Origin: an uncultured Collinsella sp.
Lineage (GTDB): Bacteria; Actinomycetota; Coriobacteriia; Coriobacteriales; Coriobacteriaceae
Assembly (NCBI GenBank): GCA_902494295.1
Contig: CABUSL010000119.1
Coordinates: 1-6,041 of the forward strand
Direction: 5' to 3'
Length of the DNA stretch: 6,041 nt
A program made the position numbers and the translations under genes. Under the pieces are notes generated by a model. The model was not told the origin of the DNA, did not search any database, and saw only the letters and a list, made by a program, of their open reading frames with translations. Each line of letters begins with the position of its first letter. Position 1 is the stretch's first letter. Below, one piece after another: positions 1 through 6,041 of this stretch.

Positions 1-30
1 CCTGCGTCTCTCGTGAGGCGCAGGGCCGCT
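1..30 (-). terminator. Rho-independent terminator hairpin, cut by the window edge
   Basis: Positions 1-10 pair with 15-24 (CCTGCGTCTC with GAGGCGCAGG, one G-T wobble) around a four-base loop. The following GCCGCT at 25-30 would pair with AGCGGC just outside the window, as it does in the related hairpin at 2030-2064. It begins seven bases past the stop codon at 38-40 on the minus strand, which fits a terminator for a minus-strand gene. The T-tract would lie before position 1, so it cannot be confirmed. Confidence 0.55.
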
Positions 31-37
31 TGGTAGA

Positions 38-106
38 TCAGAAGTTGAAGGCAAACATGATGCCGATGACTTTGTCAAGATATATTAAACAAACGGTAGC
101 TTCAAT
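38..106 (-). pseudogene. 3' remnant of a minus-strand coding region
   Basis: Read on the minus strand, an open frame of 22 codons runs from just after a TGA (107-109) to a TGA at 38-40 and ends in DKVIGIMFAFNF. Only one ATG lies in it, six codons from the end, so it cannot encode a full protein. The last 12 codons (38-76) use GC-ending codons like the neighbouring genes, while the DNA beyond about 77 is abruptly AT-rich. A terminator follows directly. I read this as the tail of a once longer gene, possibly a membrane protein given its hydrophobicity, whose 5' part was lost or replaced. The family is not recognisable. Chance is a real alternative, because 12 codons is little evidence. Confidence 0.25.
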
Positions 107-322
107 TCATCTTTGGAATAATAGCCGTTCAAAAGCGAATCGATTGGCTCATTTAGATTATATAAAATTTCTTTAGTTTTACTTCCGAGCGGCGCGCCGG
201 GCATCTGGCATCAACGGATTCCCTGTTTTGGCGCTTCGAAGGCACGGACTCCGTTTCGTTAATTTCTGATTAGAAATGCTGAAAATCCAGTCAGAAGCGG
301 GCTGGGGAACGGGGCAATAAAA
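107..322 (+). promoter_or_regulatory. AT-rich upstream region of the esterase gene
   Basis: No gene is visible here. The stretch to about 180 is far more AT-rich than the rest of the window and includes TATAAA at 161-166 and AATAAT at 117-122 as possible -10 elements. Neither has a convincing -35 box 16-18 bases upstream. Further down are a 10-base palindrome CGGCGCGCCG (190-199), an interrupted palindrome ACGGA-C-TCCGT (244-254) and a small hairpin ATTTCT/AGAAAT (262-267 with 272-277). All could be leader or operator structures. The esterase promoter probably lies here, but I cannot place it. Confidence 0.35.
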
Positions 323-1873
323 ATGGCTTTCGAAATGAGTCGGCGAAGCTTTTTAACGGCCGGTGGGGCCACAATGCTGGCGGGCACCGCCTCTATGCTT
401 GTTGGCTGCGCGTCTGGAAGCGAAAGCGGCGCGGGAAGCGTGGCTGCCGGCAAGGATGATGCACTGAAGGTTGATAGCGACGGCAAATCGGGTGGCACGG
501 ATAGCGACGTTAGCGAATTCTACGAGCACGTTATCTCTGTTTCTGCACTTGCGAAAACATATGCAATCGGAGAGAAGATTGTCGGCGTGGCGATTGAATA
601 CGACGTGGATGTCGATGCGTCTTCGGTTGATCCCGGACATGGCGGCATCGGTCAACAGGCTCAGGAAAAGGGGCTGGGATCTTTCTCGGTTTTGGGACGC
701 TCGATTGTCACTGCCTATGTAAACGACAAAGCCGAGCTGAGTGATGAAGGGGGCAAAAGCAAGGGAACGTACGTCATCGTCGAGCTCGATCCAGCAGATG
801 CGGGCGCACAGACGTTGATGTTTCAGATGACGCGTGGGTGCGTAGGCTCAAACGGTCCCGTATCCCTTGATAGCGGTTGCGTCAAAATCGCCCAAATAAA
901 GGATCTCAAGGATTCTGCAGGTAAAAAGCTTACAGGCGACGAGACATCCTCCCGATATCTCGTGGCTTCGACTGTTCTCAACTCCGAGGCAGACAAGTTT
1001 GTTGCAGGGACCTACGATGACCCCAAAACTGGATTCCATGCTTCGTTTGCCTTGGCACAGCCTGACGACTACGACAAGGCAAAGAAATACCCCATCACGC
1101 TCTTCCTGCCGGATGCGGGGGTAACCACCTGCGATGTGAGGGTGAATCTTCGTCAAGGTCTGGGAGCCCTTGCCTGGGCTGATGGGTCACAATTTGTGCT
1201 GACGATCGCTGGAACTTGTTGCGATATCGAGACTTGCCTGCATGTAATCGAGGACCTGATCGACCAGGGTTACTCAATCGATCCGGATCGCATTTACGGG
1301 ACGGGCGAATCTGCCGGGTGCATGGCCCTCATCGAATATGCCTCCAAGCATCCCGATGACAATTCCTTTGCAGCGCTTATGCTCGTTGCCGGGCAAGGCA
1401 ACATGACTCCGATTGCCAAGACGCCCATGGTGATATTCGTTTCTGAAGACGATTCCAATTCCTATGGCGGCATGACGGATCCCGAGAAGGGTGTCGCGAG
1501 TATCGGAATTCCTTATGTTGAGAAGCAGCTGAATTGCGCCTATAACTATGACGGCGAAGGACATACGAGTGGCCTGTGGGTTGATTACGACGCAACGGGA
1601 GAGAAAAACCCTTCGGGTAACCAGGAAGGAGCCAAGGCGGCTAGCAGCCAGAAGACGCTCGATGAGCTTATGGTCGAGCTCTCGGATGTCTGCTCCTCGG
1701 CCTGTAAACAAGCGGTGACCGATGGGGCGCATGTCGTTTTCCTTCATGTAGAGAAGGGAACTCTCGATAGCACCGACAAGACGGTCCAGGGTGGAAACAC
1801 TCATAACTTTACCTGGCAATACGCTTATGCGATTCCCGAACTCATCGAGTGGGTGAGAGACCAGTCTCTATAG
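323..1873 (+). CDS. Tat-exported lipoprotein esterase (EstA-like Ig domain plus alpha/beta hydrolase)
   Basis: A predicted surface-anchored serine esterase or peptidase-like hydrolase; the substrate is unknown. Residues 6-11 (SRRSFL) are a twin-arginine signal, and a lipobox LVGC ends at Cys29, so the protein should cross folded via Tat and be lipidated at Cys29. A Ser/Gly/Asp-rich linker (about 30-66) leads to an Ig-like domain (about 67-225) resembling the N-terminal domain of Thermotoga EstA-type esterases (VGVAIEYDVDVD, YVNDKA, YVIVELDP). The hydrolase domain (about 230-516) has FLPDAG, QGLGALAWA and the nucleophile elbow GESAG with Ser330. Asp376 or Asp377 and His494 (THNFTWQYAY) are the likely remaining triad residues. 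The C-terminus is complete. A GGGG-rich stretch precedes ATG 323 at fair spacing; Met5 is an alternative start with no ribosome site and keeps the signal. It is a single gene, convergent with kup, and less GC-rich than kup. Fold and export are well supported; substrate is not. Confidence 0.88.
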   Translation: MAFEMSRRSFLTAGGATMLAGTASMLVGCASGSESGAGSVAAGKDDALKVDSDGKSGGTDSDVSEFYEHVISVSALAKTYAIGEKIVGVAIEYDVDVDASSVDPGHGGIGQQAQEKGLGSFSVLGRSIVTAYVNDKAELSDEGGKSKGTYVIVELDPADAGAQTLMFQMTRGCVGSNGPVSLDSGCVKIAQIKDLKDSAGKKLTGDETSSRYLVASTVLNSEADKFVAGTYDDPKTGFHASFALAQPDDYDKAKKYPITLFLPDAGVTTCDVRVNLRQGLGALAWADGSQFVLTIAGTCCDIETCLHVIEDLIDQGYSIDPDRIYGTGESAGCMALIEYASKHPDDNSFAALMLVAGQGNMTPIAKTPMVIFVSEDDSNSYGGMTDPEKGVASIGIPYVEKQLNCAYNYDGEGHTSGLWVDYDATGEKNPSGNQEGAKAASSQKTLDELMVELSDVCSSACKQAVTDGAHVVFLHVEKGTLDSTDKTVQGGNTHNFTWQYAYAIPELIEWVRDQSL

Positions 1874-1890
1874 CCTGCTTCTTTTTCGAT

Positions 1891-1959
1891 GGCATTTCAA
1901 TGTGGGCTAGGGTTATATGACCGATTGGGGCCAGGCGGTTGTCTAGCCCCGGAAATGCC
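1891..1959. repeat. 69-base imperfect inverted repeat (long hairpin)
   Basis: GGCATTTC (1891-1898) pairs perfectly with GAAATGCC (1952-1959). Inside it GGGCTAG (1904-1910) pairs with CTAGCCC (1943-1949), across a small internal loop of five and two bases. The 32-base apex can form a further short stem, ACCG (1920-1923) with CGGT (1936-1939). It begins 17 bases after the esterase stop. No T-tract follows on either strand, so it is not a classical intrinsic terminator. It could protect the 3' end of the esterase mRNA, or be a REP-like element or a small structured RNA. Confidence 0.6.
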
Positions 1960-1967
1960 GAATAGCA

Positions 1968-2026
1968 GTCTACGATTACGTCCAGGTAAAGCCTCAAAGG
2001 TGTTTTACCTGGCCAAAAACGTAGAC
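1968..2026. repeat. 59-base two-part inverted repeat
   Basis: The outer stem GTCTACG (1968-1974) pairs with CGTAGAC (2020-2026). The inner nine-base stem CCAGGTAAA (1982-1990) pairs with TTTACCTGG (2004-2012) around a 13-base loop. The two are separated by seven-base internal loops on each side. It lies eight bases after the previous hairpin and three before the kup terminator. No T-run follows the 3' arm on either strand. Function is unknown; a structured 3' region or a mobile-repeat relic are both possible. Confidence 0.6.
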
Positions 2027-2029
2027 AAA

Positions 2030-2064
2030 AGCGGCCCTGGCAGATCGTGAGACGCAGGGCCGCT
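2030..2064 (-). terminator. Probable kup intrinsic terminator
   Basis: AGCGGCCCTG (2030-2039) pairs perfectly with CAGGGCCGCT (2055-2064) over a 15-base loop. On the minus strand this lies 20 bases past the kup stop, and the stem is followed by TTTGTCTACG, so the run at the stem end is TTTT. On the plus strand the following bases are only mildly T-rich, so it might also weakly stop esterase transcripts. Confidence 0.75.
2045..2064. repeat. Direct repeat of positions 11-30 (19 of 20 identical)
   Basis: TCGTGAGACGCAGGGCCGCT here matches TCGTGAGGCGCAGGGCCGCT at 11-30, in the same orientation, about 2.03 kb apart. Both copies form the loop and one arm of a minus-strand terminator. The pair brackets the AT-rich region, the esterase gene and two hairpins. 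Reuse of a common terminator sequence in the genome is the simple explanation; flanking repeats of an inserted segment are the alternative. Confidence 0.6.
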
Positions 2065-2084
2065 GTCGTTGATTTATGGCGCCG

Positions 2085-4334
2085 CTAGAAGTTGGCGTCG
2101 TTGAGTTGTTCGTTCTCGAGGCCGTCGAGCTGTTGCTGTTCGGGCGTATCGGCGACACTCTCGAGCAACTCGGTGGGATCGACGTTCATGTCCTTACCGG
2201 CTTCGTTGCCGTTGACCAAGTCGTCCGAGAAGATGTCGACTTCCATTTCCTCGGCCTCTTCGATCTGAACCTCGAGCGGCACCTGGGTGCGCACGAGCTT
2301 AACGGCCGGGCGCATGCGGGCAAACAGCGGTACGTACTCAATGATGATGGCCGAGTTCTCGAGACCGTACCAGCGTGCCGGGCTTCCGCAGGCGCGGCGG
2401 AAGGCGTACTTGATGGCCATCACGCGGTGGTCATTGCGGTTGATGTCCGTTTCGGGGGCAAGCATCTTGCGCAGCATGCAAAAGCGGAAGTCACCTACGT
2501 TGCCGCGCGTCTCGTAGATGGAGTAGGTGTGATGTTGCGGCGGCAGCTCGCCCGATGCCATCAAGTCGCCGACGATCTGACGCAGATAGGCGTTGACGCG
2601 CTGGTTGACCTTAAAGCCCAGGTCCAGGCGCACGCGGAACAAAAAGTCCGTGCCAAAGGTCTCGACGGAATACTCGTGCGTATAGGGTTCGTCGGTAACG
2701 TGCACGTTGATGAACCAATATGCCTTGGCGCGCTTGGGGTGCTTGTCCAGGATGGAATAGAGCACGTCGCGGTCGAGTGTGAGCGGGTCGGGGCTGTTGG
2801 TGAGAAATACCAGATTGTCAGCGAGCACGGGATAGGTCTCGTCATTGCGCAGGCGATTGAGCTGGTCGATGTACTTGGAGACGGGCAGCAGAATCGTCTG
2901 CGTGCGCTCGATGGCGGTGCCGCGGCGCCACACATACATAAGGCCAAACAGCAGCGCGGCCAGGAAGATCATGACGTAGCCGCCGTCAAAGAACATGGTG
3001 AGGCACGAGGCGAAGAAGCACAGCTCAATGGCACCAAAGAGCAGGGCGAAGACGCAGGCACCCAGCCTGTGCTTGAGGATGCCGGCGATGTAGCTCGTCA
3101 AAAGCGTCGTGGTCATGAGCATGGTCACGGTAATGGCGAGGCCGTAGGCGCTCTCCATGCGCTCGGAGTTTTGGAACAGCAGCACGATGAAGATGCAGCC
3201 GACCCACATGATGTTGTTGACGAGCGGAATATAGAGCTGCCCCTTGGTGTCGCTGGGGTAGTGGATGCGCAGATGCGGCATAAGGTTGAGACGCGTTGCC
3301 TCGGATACCAGCGAGAACGAGCCGGTGATGAGCGCCTGCGAGGCAATGATGGCCGCCACGGCCGAAAGCACGATGGCAAAGGGGCGCAGGGGCTCGGGAA
3401 GCATCATATAGAACGGGTTGACGATATCCATCGCGAGCATCTGGGGATTGGAATTGTTGGCGAGCAGCCAAGCGCCCTGACCCAGATAGTTAAGGATGAG
3501 GGCCGCCTTTACGAACGGCCAGGATGCGTAAATGTTAGCCTTGCCCACGTGACCCATGTCCGAATAGAGCGCCTCGGCGCCGGTCGTCGACAGGAAGACG
3601 AAGCCGAGCACCATAATACCCGAGTGGTTGATGGGCGAGAACAGGAACATGATGCCACGGATGGGGTTGAGCGCGCGCAGGATGGACAAGTTGCCGAGCA
3701 TGTTGAACAGGCCGGCGCCAGCCAAGAACAGGAACCACAGCGTCATAAGCGGGCCGAACAGCTTGCCGATTGACGAGGTGCCGGCGCGCTGCATGGCAAA
3801 CAGGCCGCAGATAATGATGATGGTGATGATGATTACGTTGGTCTGGCCGTCACCCAAAAGCGCATGGCCCCACTCGATAGTGCGCAAGCCCTCGATGGCC
3901 GTGGTAACCGTGACGGCGGGGGTGAGGATGCCGTCAGCGAGCAGCGCCGCGCCGCCGATCATGGCGGGGAGAATCAGCCATGGCGCCACCTTGCGCACGA
4001 GACTGAACAGGGCGAAGATGCCGCCTTCGTTGTGGTTATCGGCCTTCATGGCGATTACCACGTACTTGACCGTGGTCACGAGCGTCATGGTCCAGATGAC
4101 GAGCGAAAGCGCGCCCAGGATCATGTCCTCGCTGACGGTACCGATGCCGCCGTTGTTGGCGACGATTGATTTCATGGTGTACATGGGGCTCGTGCCGATG
4201 TCGCCATAGACGACGCCGAGCGTTACGAGCAGCATGCCAGCGGAGAGGGGGATGGCTCCGTGCCCGCCTTGCCCGCGCTGGTCTTGGAGGTTTGCCTCCA
4301 GTTTGTTGTGTGCCACGAGGACTCCCTTAGACAT
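2085..4334 (-). CDS. kup: KUP-family potassium transporter
   Basis: A cytoplasmic-membrane K+ uptake protein, in this family usually a K+/H+ symporter. Family motifs in order are GVVYGDIGTSP (40-50), the KYVVIAMKADNHNEGG block (90-105) and GGAALLADGILTPAVTV (127-143). Further on are GQLYIPLVNN and ERMESAYGLAITVTMLMTTTLL. About 12 hydrophobic segments fill roughly residues 30-470, followed by a large cytosolic C-terminal domain. At 749 residues it is longer than E. coli Kup (622); the excess includes a polar N-terminus and an acidic tail (688-749, 20 Asp/Glu and one Lys). ATG 4334 has no visible ribosome site. GTG at 4316-4314 (Val7) has AAGGGAG five bases upstream and may be the true start, giving 743 residues. 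The gene lies downstream of the EamA exporter on the same strand but is probably transcribed independently. In several Gram-positive bacteria KUP proteins answer to c-di-AMP; nothing here shows that directly. Confidence 0.96.
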   Translation of the reverse strand: MSKGVLVAHNKLEANLQDQRGQGGHGAIPLSAGMLLVTLGVVYGDIGTSPMYTMKSIVANNGGIGTVSEDMILGALSLVIWTMTLVTTVKYVVIAMKADNHNEGGIFALFSLVRKVAPWLILPAMIGGAALLADGILTPAVTVTTAIEGLRTIEWGHALLGDGQTNVIIITIIIICGLFAMQRAGTSSIGKLFGPLMTLWFLFLAGAGLFNMLGNLSILRALNPIRGIMFLFSPINHSGIMVLGFVFLSTTGAEALYSDMGHVGKANIYASWPFVKAALILNYLGQGAWLLANNSNPQMLAMDIVNPFYMMLPEPLRPFAIVLSAVAAIIASQALITGSFSLVSEATRLNLMPHLRIHYPSDTKGQLYIPLVNNIMWVGCIFIVLLFQNSERMESAYGLAITVTMLMTTTLLTSYIAGILKHRLGACVFALLFGAIELCFFASCLTMFFDGGYVMIFLAALLFGLMYVWRRGTAIERTQTILLPVSKYIDQLNRLRNDETYPVLADNLVFLTNSPDPLTLDRDVLYSILDKHPKRAKAYWFINVHVTDEPYTHEYSVETFGTDFLFRVRLDLGFKVNQRVNAYLRQIVGDLMASGELPPQHHTYSIYETRGNVGDFRFCMLRKMLAPETDINRNDHRVMAIKYAFRRACGSPARWYGLENSAIIIEYVPLFARMRPAVKLVRTQVPLEVQIEEAEEMEVDIFSDDLVNGNEAGKDMNVDPTELLESVADTPEQQQLDGLENEQLNDANF
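4322..4328 (-). promoter_or_regulatory. Ribosome binding site favouring a GTG start for kup
   Basis: AAGGGAG on the minus strand lies five bases before GTG at 4316-4314, in frame with kup. The upstream ATG at 4334-4332 is preceded by AGACAGATAACCGG, which has no Shine-Dalgarno match. This supports initiation at Val7 of the longer translation. Confidence 0.5.
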
Positions 4335-4415
4335 CCGGTTATCTGTCTAGGACAAAAAACTTTATGCCGTCTTTATACATACAAGAGCAGTTTGGCACAT
4401 CGGGTTATTTTAGAC
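4335..4415 (-). promoter_or_regulatory. Leader and likely promoter region of kup
   Basis: On the minus strand this AT-rich stretch has TATGTATAAAG as a possible -10 region, with TATAAA at 4377-4372, but no good -35 box. Nearer the gene, TGTC-TAG-GACA (4344-4354) is a small dyad that could be an operator or a chance palindrome. The gap is too short for the large c-di-AMP (ydaO-type) riboswitch sometimes found before K+ transporter genes, and no such fold is evident. Confidence 0.3.
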
Positions 4416-4439
4416 AATAATCCTCAGCTGGGGATTATT
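4416..4439 (-). terminator. Hairpin after the EamA gene, possible terminator
   Basis: AATAATCCTC (4416-4425) pairs with GGGGATTATT (4430-4439), ten pairs with one G-T, around the four-base loop AGCT. It lies 33 bases past the exporter stop on the minus strand. The bases that follow (GTCTAAAATAA) are A/T-rich but not a clean T-run, so termination may be partial. It separates the exporter transcript from kup. Confidence 0.45.
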
Positions 4440-4472
4440 TATCTATGCAGGTAGCATTTCAAAGCAGGGCTT

Positions 4473-5384
4473 TTAAGCACGTGCTGTCTGGGCGATGCCA
4501 GCCTTGGCGTTTGCGCGTTTGCCGGCGAGTTCGCAAAAAATCGCGCCGCCGATGATAAGCGCGGCGCCCATCAGGCGGACCGGTGTTATGGCTTCACCCA
4601 AAAGGGCGGCCGAGAACACGACCGCCGAAAGCGGCTCGAGGTAGCCGACGACAGCGACGGTCTGGACGGGCAGCTTGGCGACGGCGCTAAAGTAGAGCAG
4701 GCAACCGATGCCGGTGTTGACGACGCCGAGCATAGCGACGGCGCGCCAATCAATACTGGCGGCGATACCGGCGGACAGGAATGAGGGAGCGCCCTGCGTG
4801 ATGAGCGTGAGGACCAGTGCGGTCACAAAGGCGGCGCACACCTGGAGCGTGGAGTTCTCGAGGCCCTCGATGTGCGGCGCACCCTTGCTAGCGATGACCA
4901 TCAATGCATAGCAGAAGGCCGAGGCGATTCCACAGACGATGCCCGCAATGGGCATATTGCCGCCTAGACCTTGCGCTGCAATGAGAAAAGCACCGCAGGC
5001 GACGGCGACAAAGCCGGCGATTTTGCCGCCGGTCAGCTTTTCGCCAAAGATGAGCGGGGAGAGCGCCATGACAATGATGGGGCCGCAGTAGTACAGCAGC
5101 GAGGATACGCCGACGCCGATCGTCTGGTAGGCGCGGAACAGAAAAATCCAGCTGGCGCCCAGCGCAGCTCCCGAGAGGAGGAGGGCCGCGGCTTCGCGGG
5201 GACGAGATGGCGCCTGCAACTTATGGTGTTGGGTAGTGGCGAGGATGGTTATAAGCGAGAGGGCTCCCAGAAAAGTGCGCAGCAGCACGATATCGGAGCT
5301 CGGCAGTGCGATAGCTGCGGCGATGATGCCGTTAGAGCCAAACAACAGTAATGCTGCTAAGTATGTAAACAGTCCGTTGTTCAT
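4473..5384 (-). CDS. EamA/DMT-superfamily transporter (RhaT-like exporter)
   Basis: A ten-helix membrane protein of the drug/metabolite transporter superfamily, typically an exporter of amino acids or other small metabolites. The substrate cannot be read from sequence. Two tandem EamA repeats (about 5-137 and 147-285) are visible. Each ends with the family signature: SSLLYYCGPIIVMALSPLIF followed by GEKLT (114-118) in the first, and YLEPLSAVV (248-256) with GEAIT (263-267) in the second. Length (303) is normal. The ATG at 5384 is preceded by GAGGGG with a ten-base gap, a usable though slightly long spacing. It is divergent from a LysR-type gene, with operator-like repeats between them, so that regulator very likely controls it. 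The C-terminal tail is short and basic (KRANAK), as expected for a cytoplasmic end. Family assignment is secure. Confidence 0.93.
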   Translation of the reverse strand: MNNGLFTYLAALLLFGSNGIIAAAIALPSSDIVLLRTFLGALSLITILATTQHHKLQAPSRPREAAALLLSGAALGASWIFLFRAYQTIGVGVSSLLYYCGPIIVMALSPLIFGEKLTGGKIAGFVAVACGAFLIAAQGLGGNMPIAGIVCGIASAFCYALMVIASKGAPHIEGLENSTLQVCAAFVTALVLTLITQGAPSFLSAGIAASIDWRAVAMLGVVNTGIGCLLYFSAVAKLPVQTVAVVGYLEPLSAVVFSAALLGEAITPVRLMGAALIIGGAIFCELAGKRANAKAGIAQTARA

Positions 5385-5407
5385 GCGCTGACATCCCCTC
5401 TATATCC

Positions 5408-5430
5408 GAACATGTTCACTATGGGTGAAC
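5408..5430. promoter_or_regulatory. Probable LysR operator between eamA-type gene and regulator
   Basis: The perfect palindrome GAACATGTTC (5408-5417) overlaps an inverted repeat GTTCAC-TATGG-GTGAAC (5414-5419 with 5425-5430). This gives three GAAC/GTTC half-sites in 23 bases. The second repeat contains T-N11-A (T5416, A5428), the classic LysR box form. On the minus side it overlaps the likely -35 of the exporter (TTCACC). On the plus side its last arm touches the likely -35 of the regulator, an arrangement that allows both activation and autorepression. Confidence 0.65.
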
Positions 5431-5457
5431 TGGCTTTAGAAGAAAAGCGAATATAAT
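5430..5457 (+). promoter_or_regulatory. Promoter of the LysR-type gene
   Basis: A perfect TATAAT -10 element lies at 5452-5457. A weak -35, CTGGCT (5430-5435), is 16 bases upstream and abuts the operator-like GTGAAC. Transcription would begin near 5464, leaving a leader of about 39 bases before GTG 5503. Confidence 0.6.
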
Positions 5458-5502
5458 GCATGGAAAACATGACAAAAACTCATGCAAGGGTGGGGACGTG
5501 CC

Positions 5503-6041
5503 GTGGAGACCAATATCCAAAAGATGCAGGTGCTGCTGGAGACGGTGCGCGCCGGAAGCTTTACGCGTGCTGCCGAGCGCCTGAGCTATTCGCAGTCGGG
5601 CGTGAGCCGTATGGTGGCCGATCTTGAGGCCGACTGGGGTTTTAAGGTGCTCGACCGCAGTCGCGAGGGCGTGGCTCTTTCTGCCGACGGGCGGCAGGTC
5701 ATGCCGGCTGTCGAGGCGCTCTGCGAGGAATTCACTCGCTTGCAGCGACGGGTGGATGAGATGCGTGGACTCATGCGCGGCAAAATCTGCATCGGTACGT
5801 TTTCGAGTGTGGCGACCCACGTGCTGCCGCCGGTGATTGCGCGCTTTCGCGCCGATCATCCGGACGTCGATTATGAGTTGCTGATGGGCGATTACTCAGA
5901 GATTGAACAATGGGTGGCGGAAGGTCGCTGCGACCTGGGCTTTATTCCGCGCGAGCCACGCGGCGCCGGCATGGCGTCGCGACCGTTGGTGCAAGACGAG
6001 CTGATGGCCGTGGTGCCAGCGGACTCCTCGCTTGCCACGGC
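5503..6041 (+). CDS. LysR-type transcriptional regulator, 3' end outside window
   Basis: A DNA-binding regulator that probably controls the divergent exporter. About 179 codons are present and the frame stays open to the window edge; a full family member has about 300 residues. The winged helix-turn-helix covers residues 5-62, with the typical core GSFTRAAERLSYSQSGVSRMVADLE (18-42) and the wing LDRSREGVALSADG. A helical linker follows (about 65-88). The effector domain begins at GKICIGTFSSVATHVLPPVIARF (from 88), with the CDLGFIP segment near 138. GTG 5503 is chosen because it gives the usual short LysR N-terminus and TGGGGA (5491-5496) lies six bases upstream. An in-frame ATG at 5482 would add seven residues but has no ribosome site. 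The effector ligand is unknown. Confidence 0.92.
   Translation, partial: METNIQKMQVLLETVRAGSFTRAAERLSYSQSGVSRMVADLEADWGFKVLDRSREGVALSADGRQVMPAVEALCEEFTRLQRRVDEMRGLMRGKICIGTFSSVATHVLPPVIARFRADHPDVDYELLMGDYSEIEQWVAEGRCDLGFIPREPRGAGMASRPLVQDELMAVVPADSSLAT

Noticed and set aside
157..162. Perfect TATAAT on the minus strand
   Set aside because: No -35 box at suitable spacing, and nothing but a short broken frame lies downstream on that strand. It is likely chance in AT-rich DNA.
1274..1819. A 181-codon minus-strand frame inside the esterase gene
   Set aside because: No family features; it is the shadow of the well-supported esterase reading frame.
2076..3773. A 565-codon plus-strand open frame antisense to kup
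   Set aside because: It is rich in His, Glu, Arg and Gly, has no recognisable domain or ribosome site, and lies wholly opposite a clear KUP gene. Long antisense frames are expected in GC-rich coding DNA.
4335..4472. Possible c-di-AMP riboswitch before kup
   Set aside because: The gap is short, is interrupted by a terminator-like hairpin, and shows no pseudoknotted multi-stem pattern of that class.
5419..5859. A 146-codon minus-strand frame overlapping the LysR gene
   Set aside because: It is antisense to the helix-turn-helix coding region and across the promoter, with no domain features.

Overview
The window looks like chromosomal DNA from a high-GC, Gram-positive gut anaerobe of the Coriobacteriia, probably Collinsella or a close relative. 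This is inference. It rests on GC-rich coding DNA, a Tat-exported lipoprotein esterase of a type I associate with this group, a GTG start behind a purine-rich ribosome site, and dense GC hairpin terminators. No rRNA or other definitive taxonomic marker is present.

Layout. Positions 1-106 hold the end of a minus-strand terminator and a short 3' remnant of a reading frame. A strongly AT-rich intergenic stretch follows (about 75-180). Positions 323-1873 (+) encode a 516-residue Tat/lipoprotein esterase with an Ig-like N-terminal domain and an alpha/beta-hydrolase domain. It is convergent with kup (2085-4334, -), a KUP-family potassium transporter with an acidic C-terminal tail. The gap between them (1874-2084) is almost entirely inverted repeats: three hairpins in a row, the last being the likely kup terminator. 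Upstream of kup on the same strand is an EamA/DMT-family exporter (4473-5384, -). Divergent from it is a LysR-type regulator (5503 to beyond the window end, +). The 118-base gap between those two has three GAAC/GTTC half-sites and a perfect TATAAT.

How the parts relate. The EamA exporter and LysR regulator form a classic divergent regulator/efflux pair, and the operator-like repeats overlap the likely promoters of both. kup is probably transcribed separately, because a hairpin and a 138-base gap separate it from the exporter. The esterase stands alone. Its coding DNA is somewhat less GC-rich than kup, and it lies between two near-identical 20-base copies of a terminator arm, so it may be an accessory insertion. 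I see no CRISPR array, tRNA, rRNA, transposase, integrase or defence system. Most of the window is ordinary transport and regulation. The least explained parts are the hairpin cluster at 1891-2064 and the repeat-flanked esterase locus.
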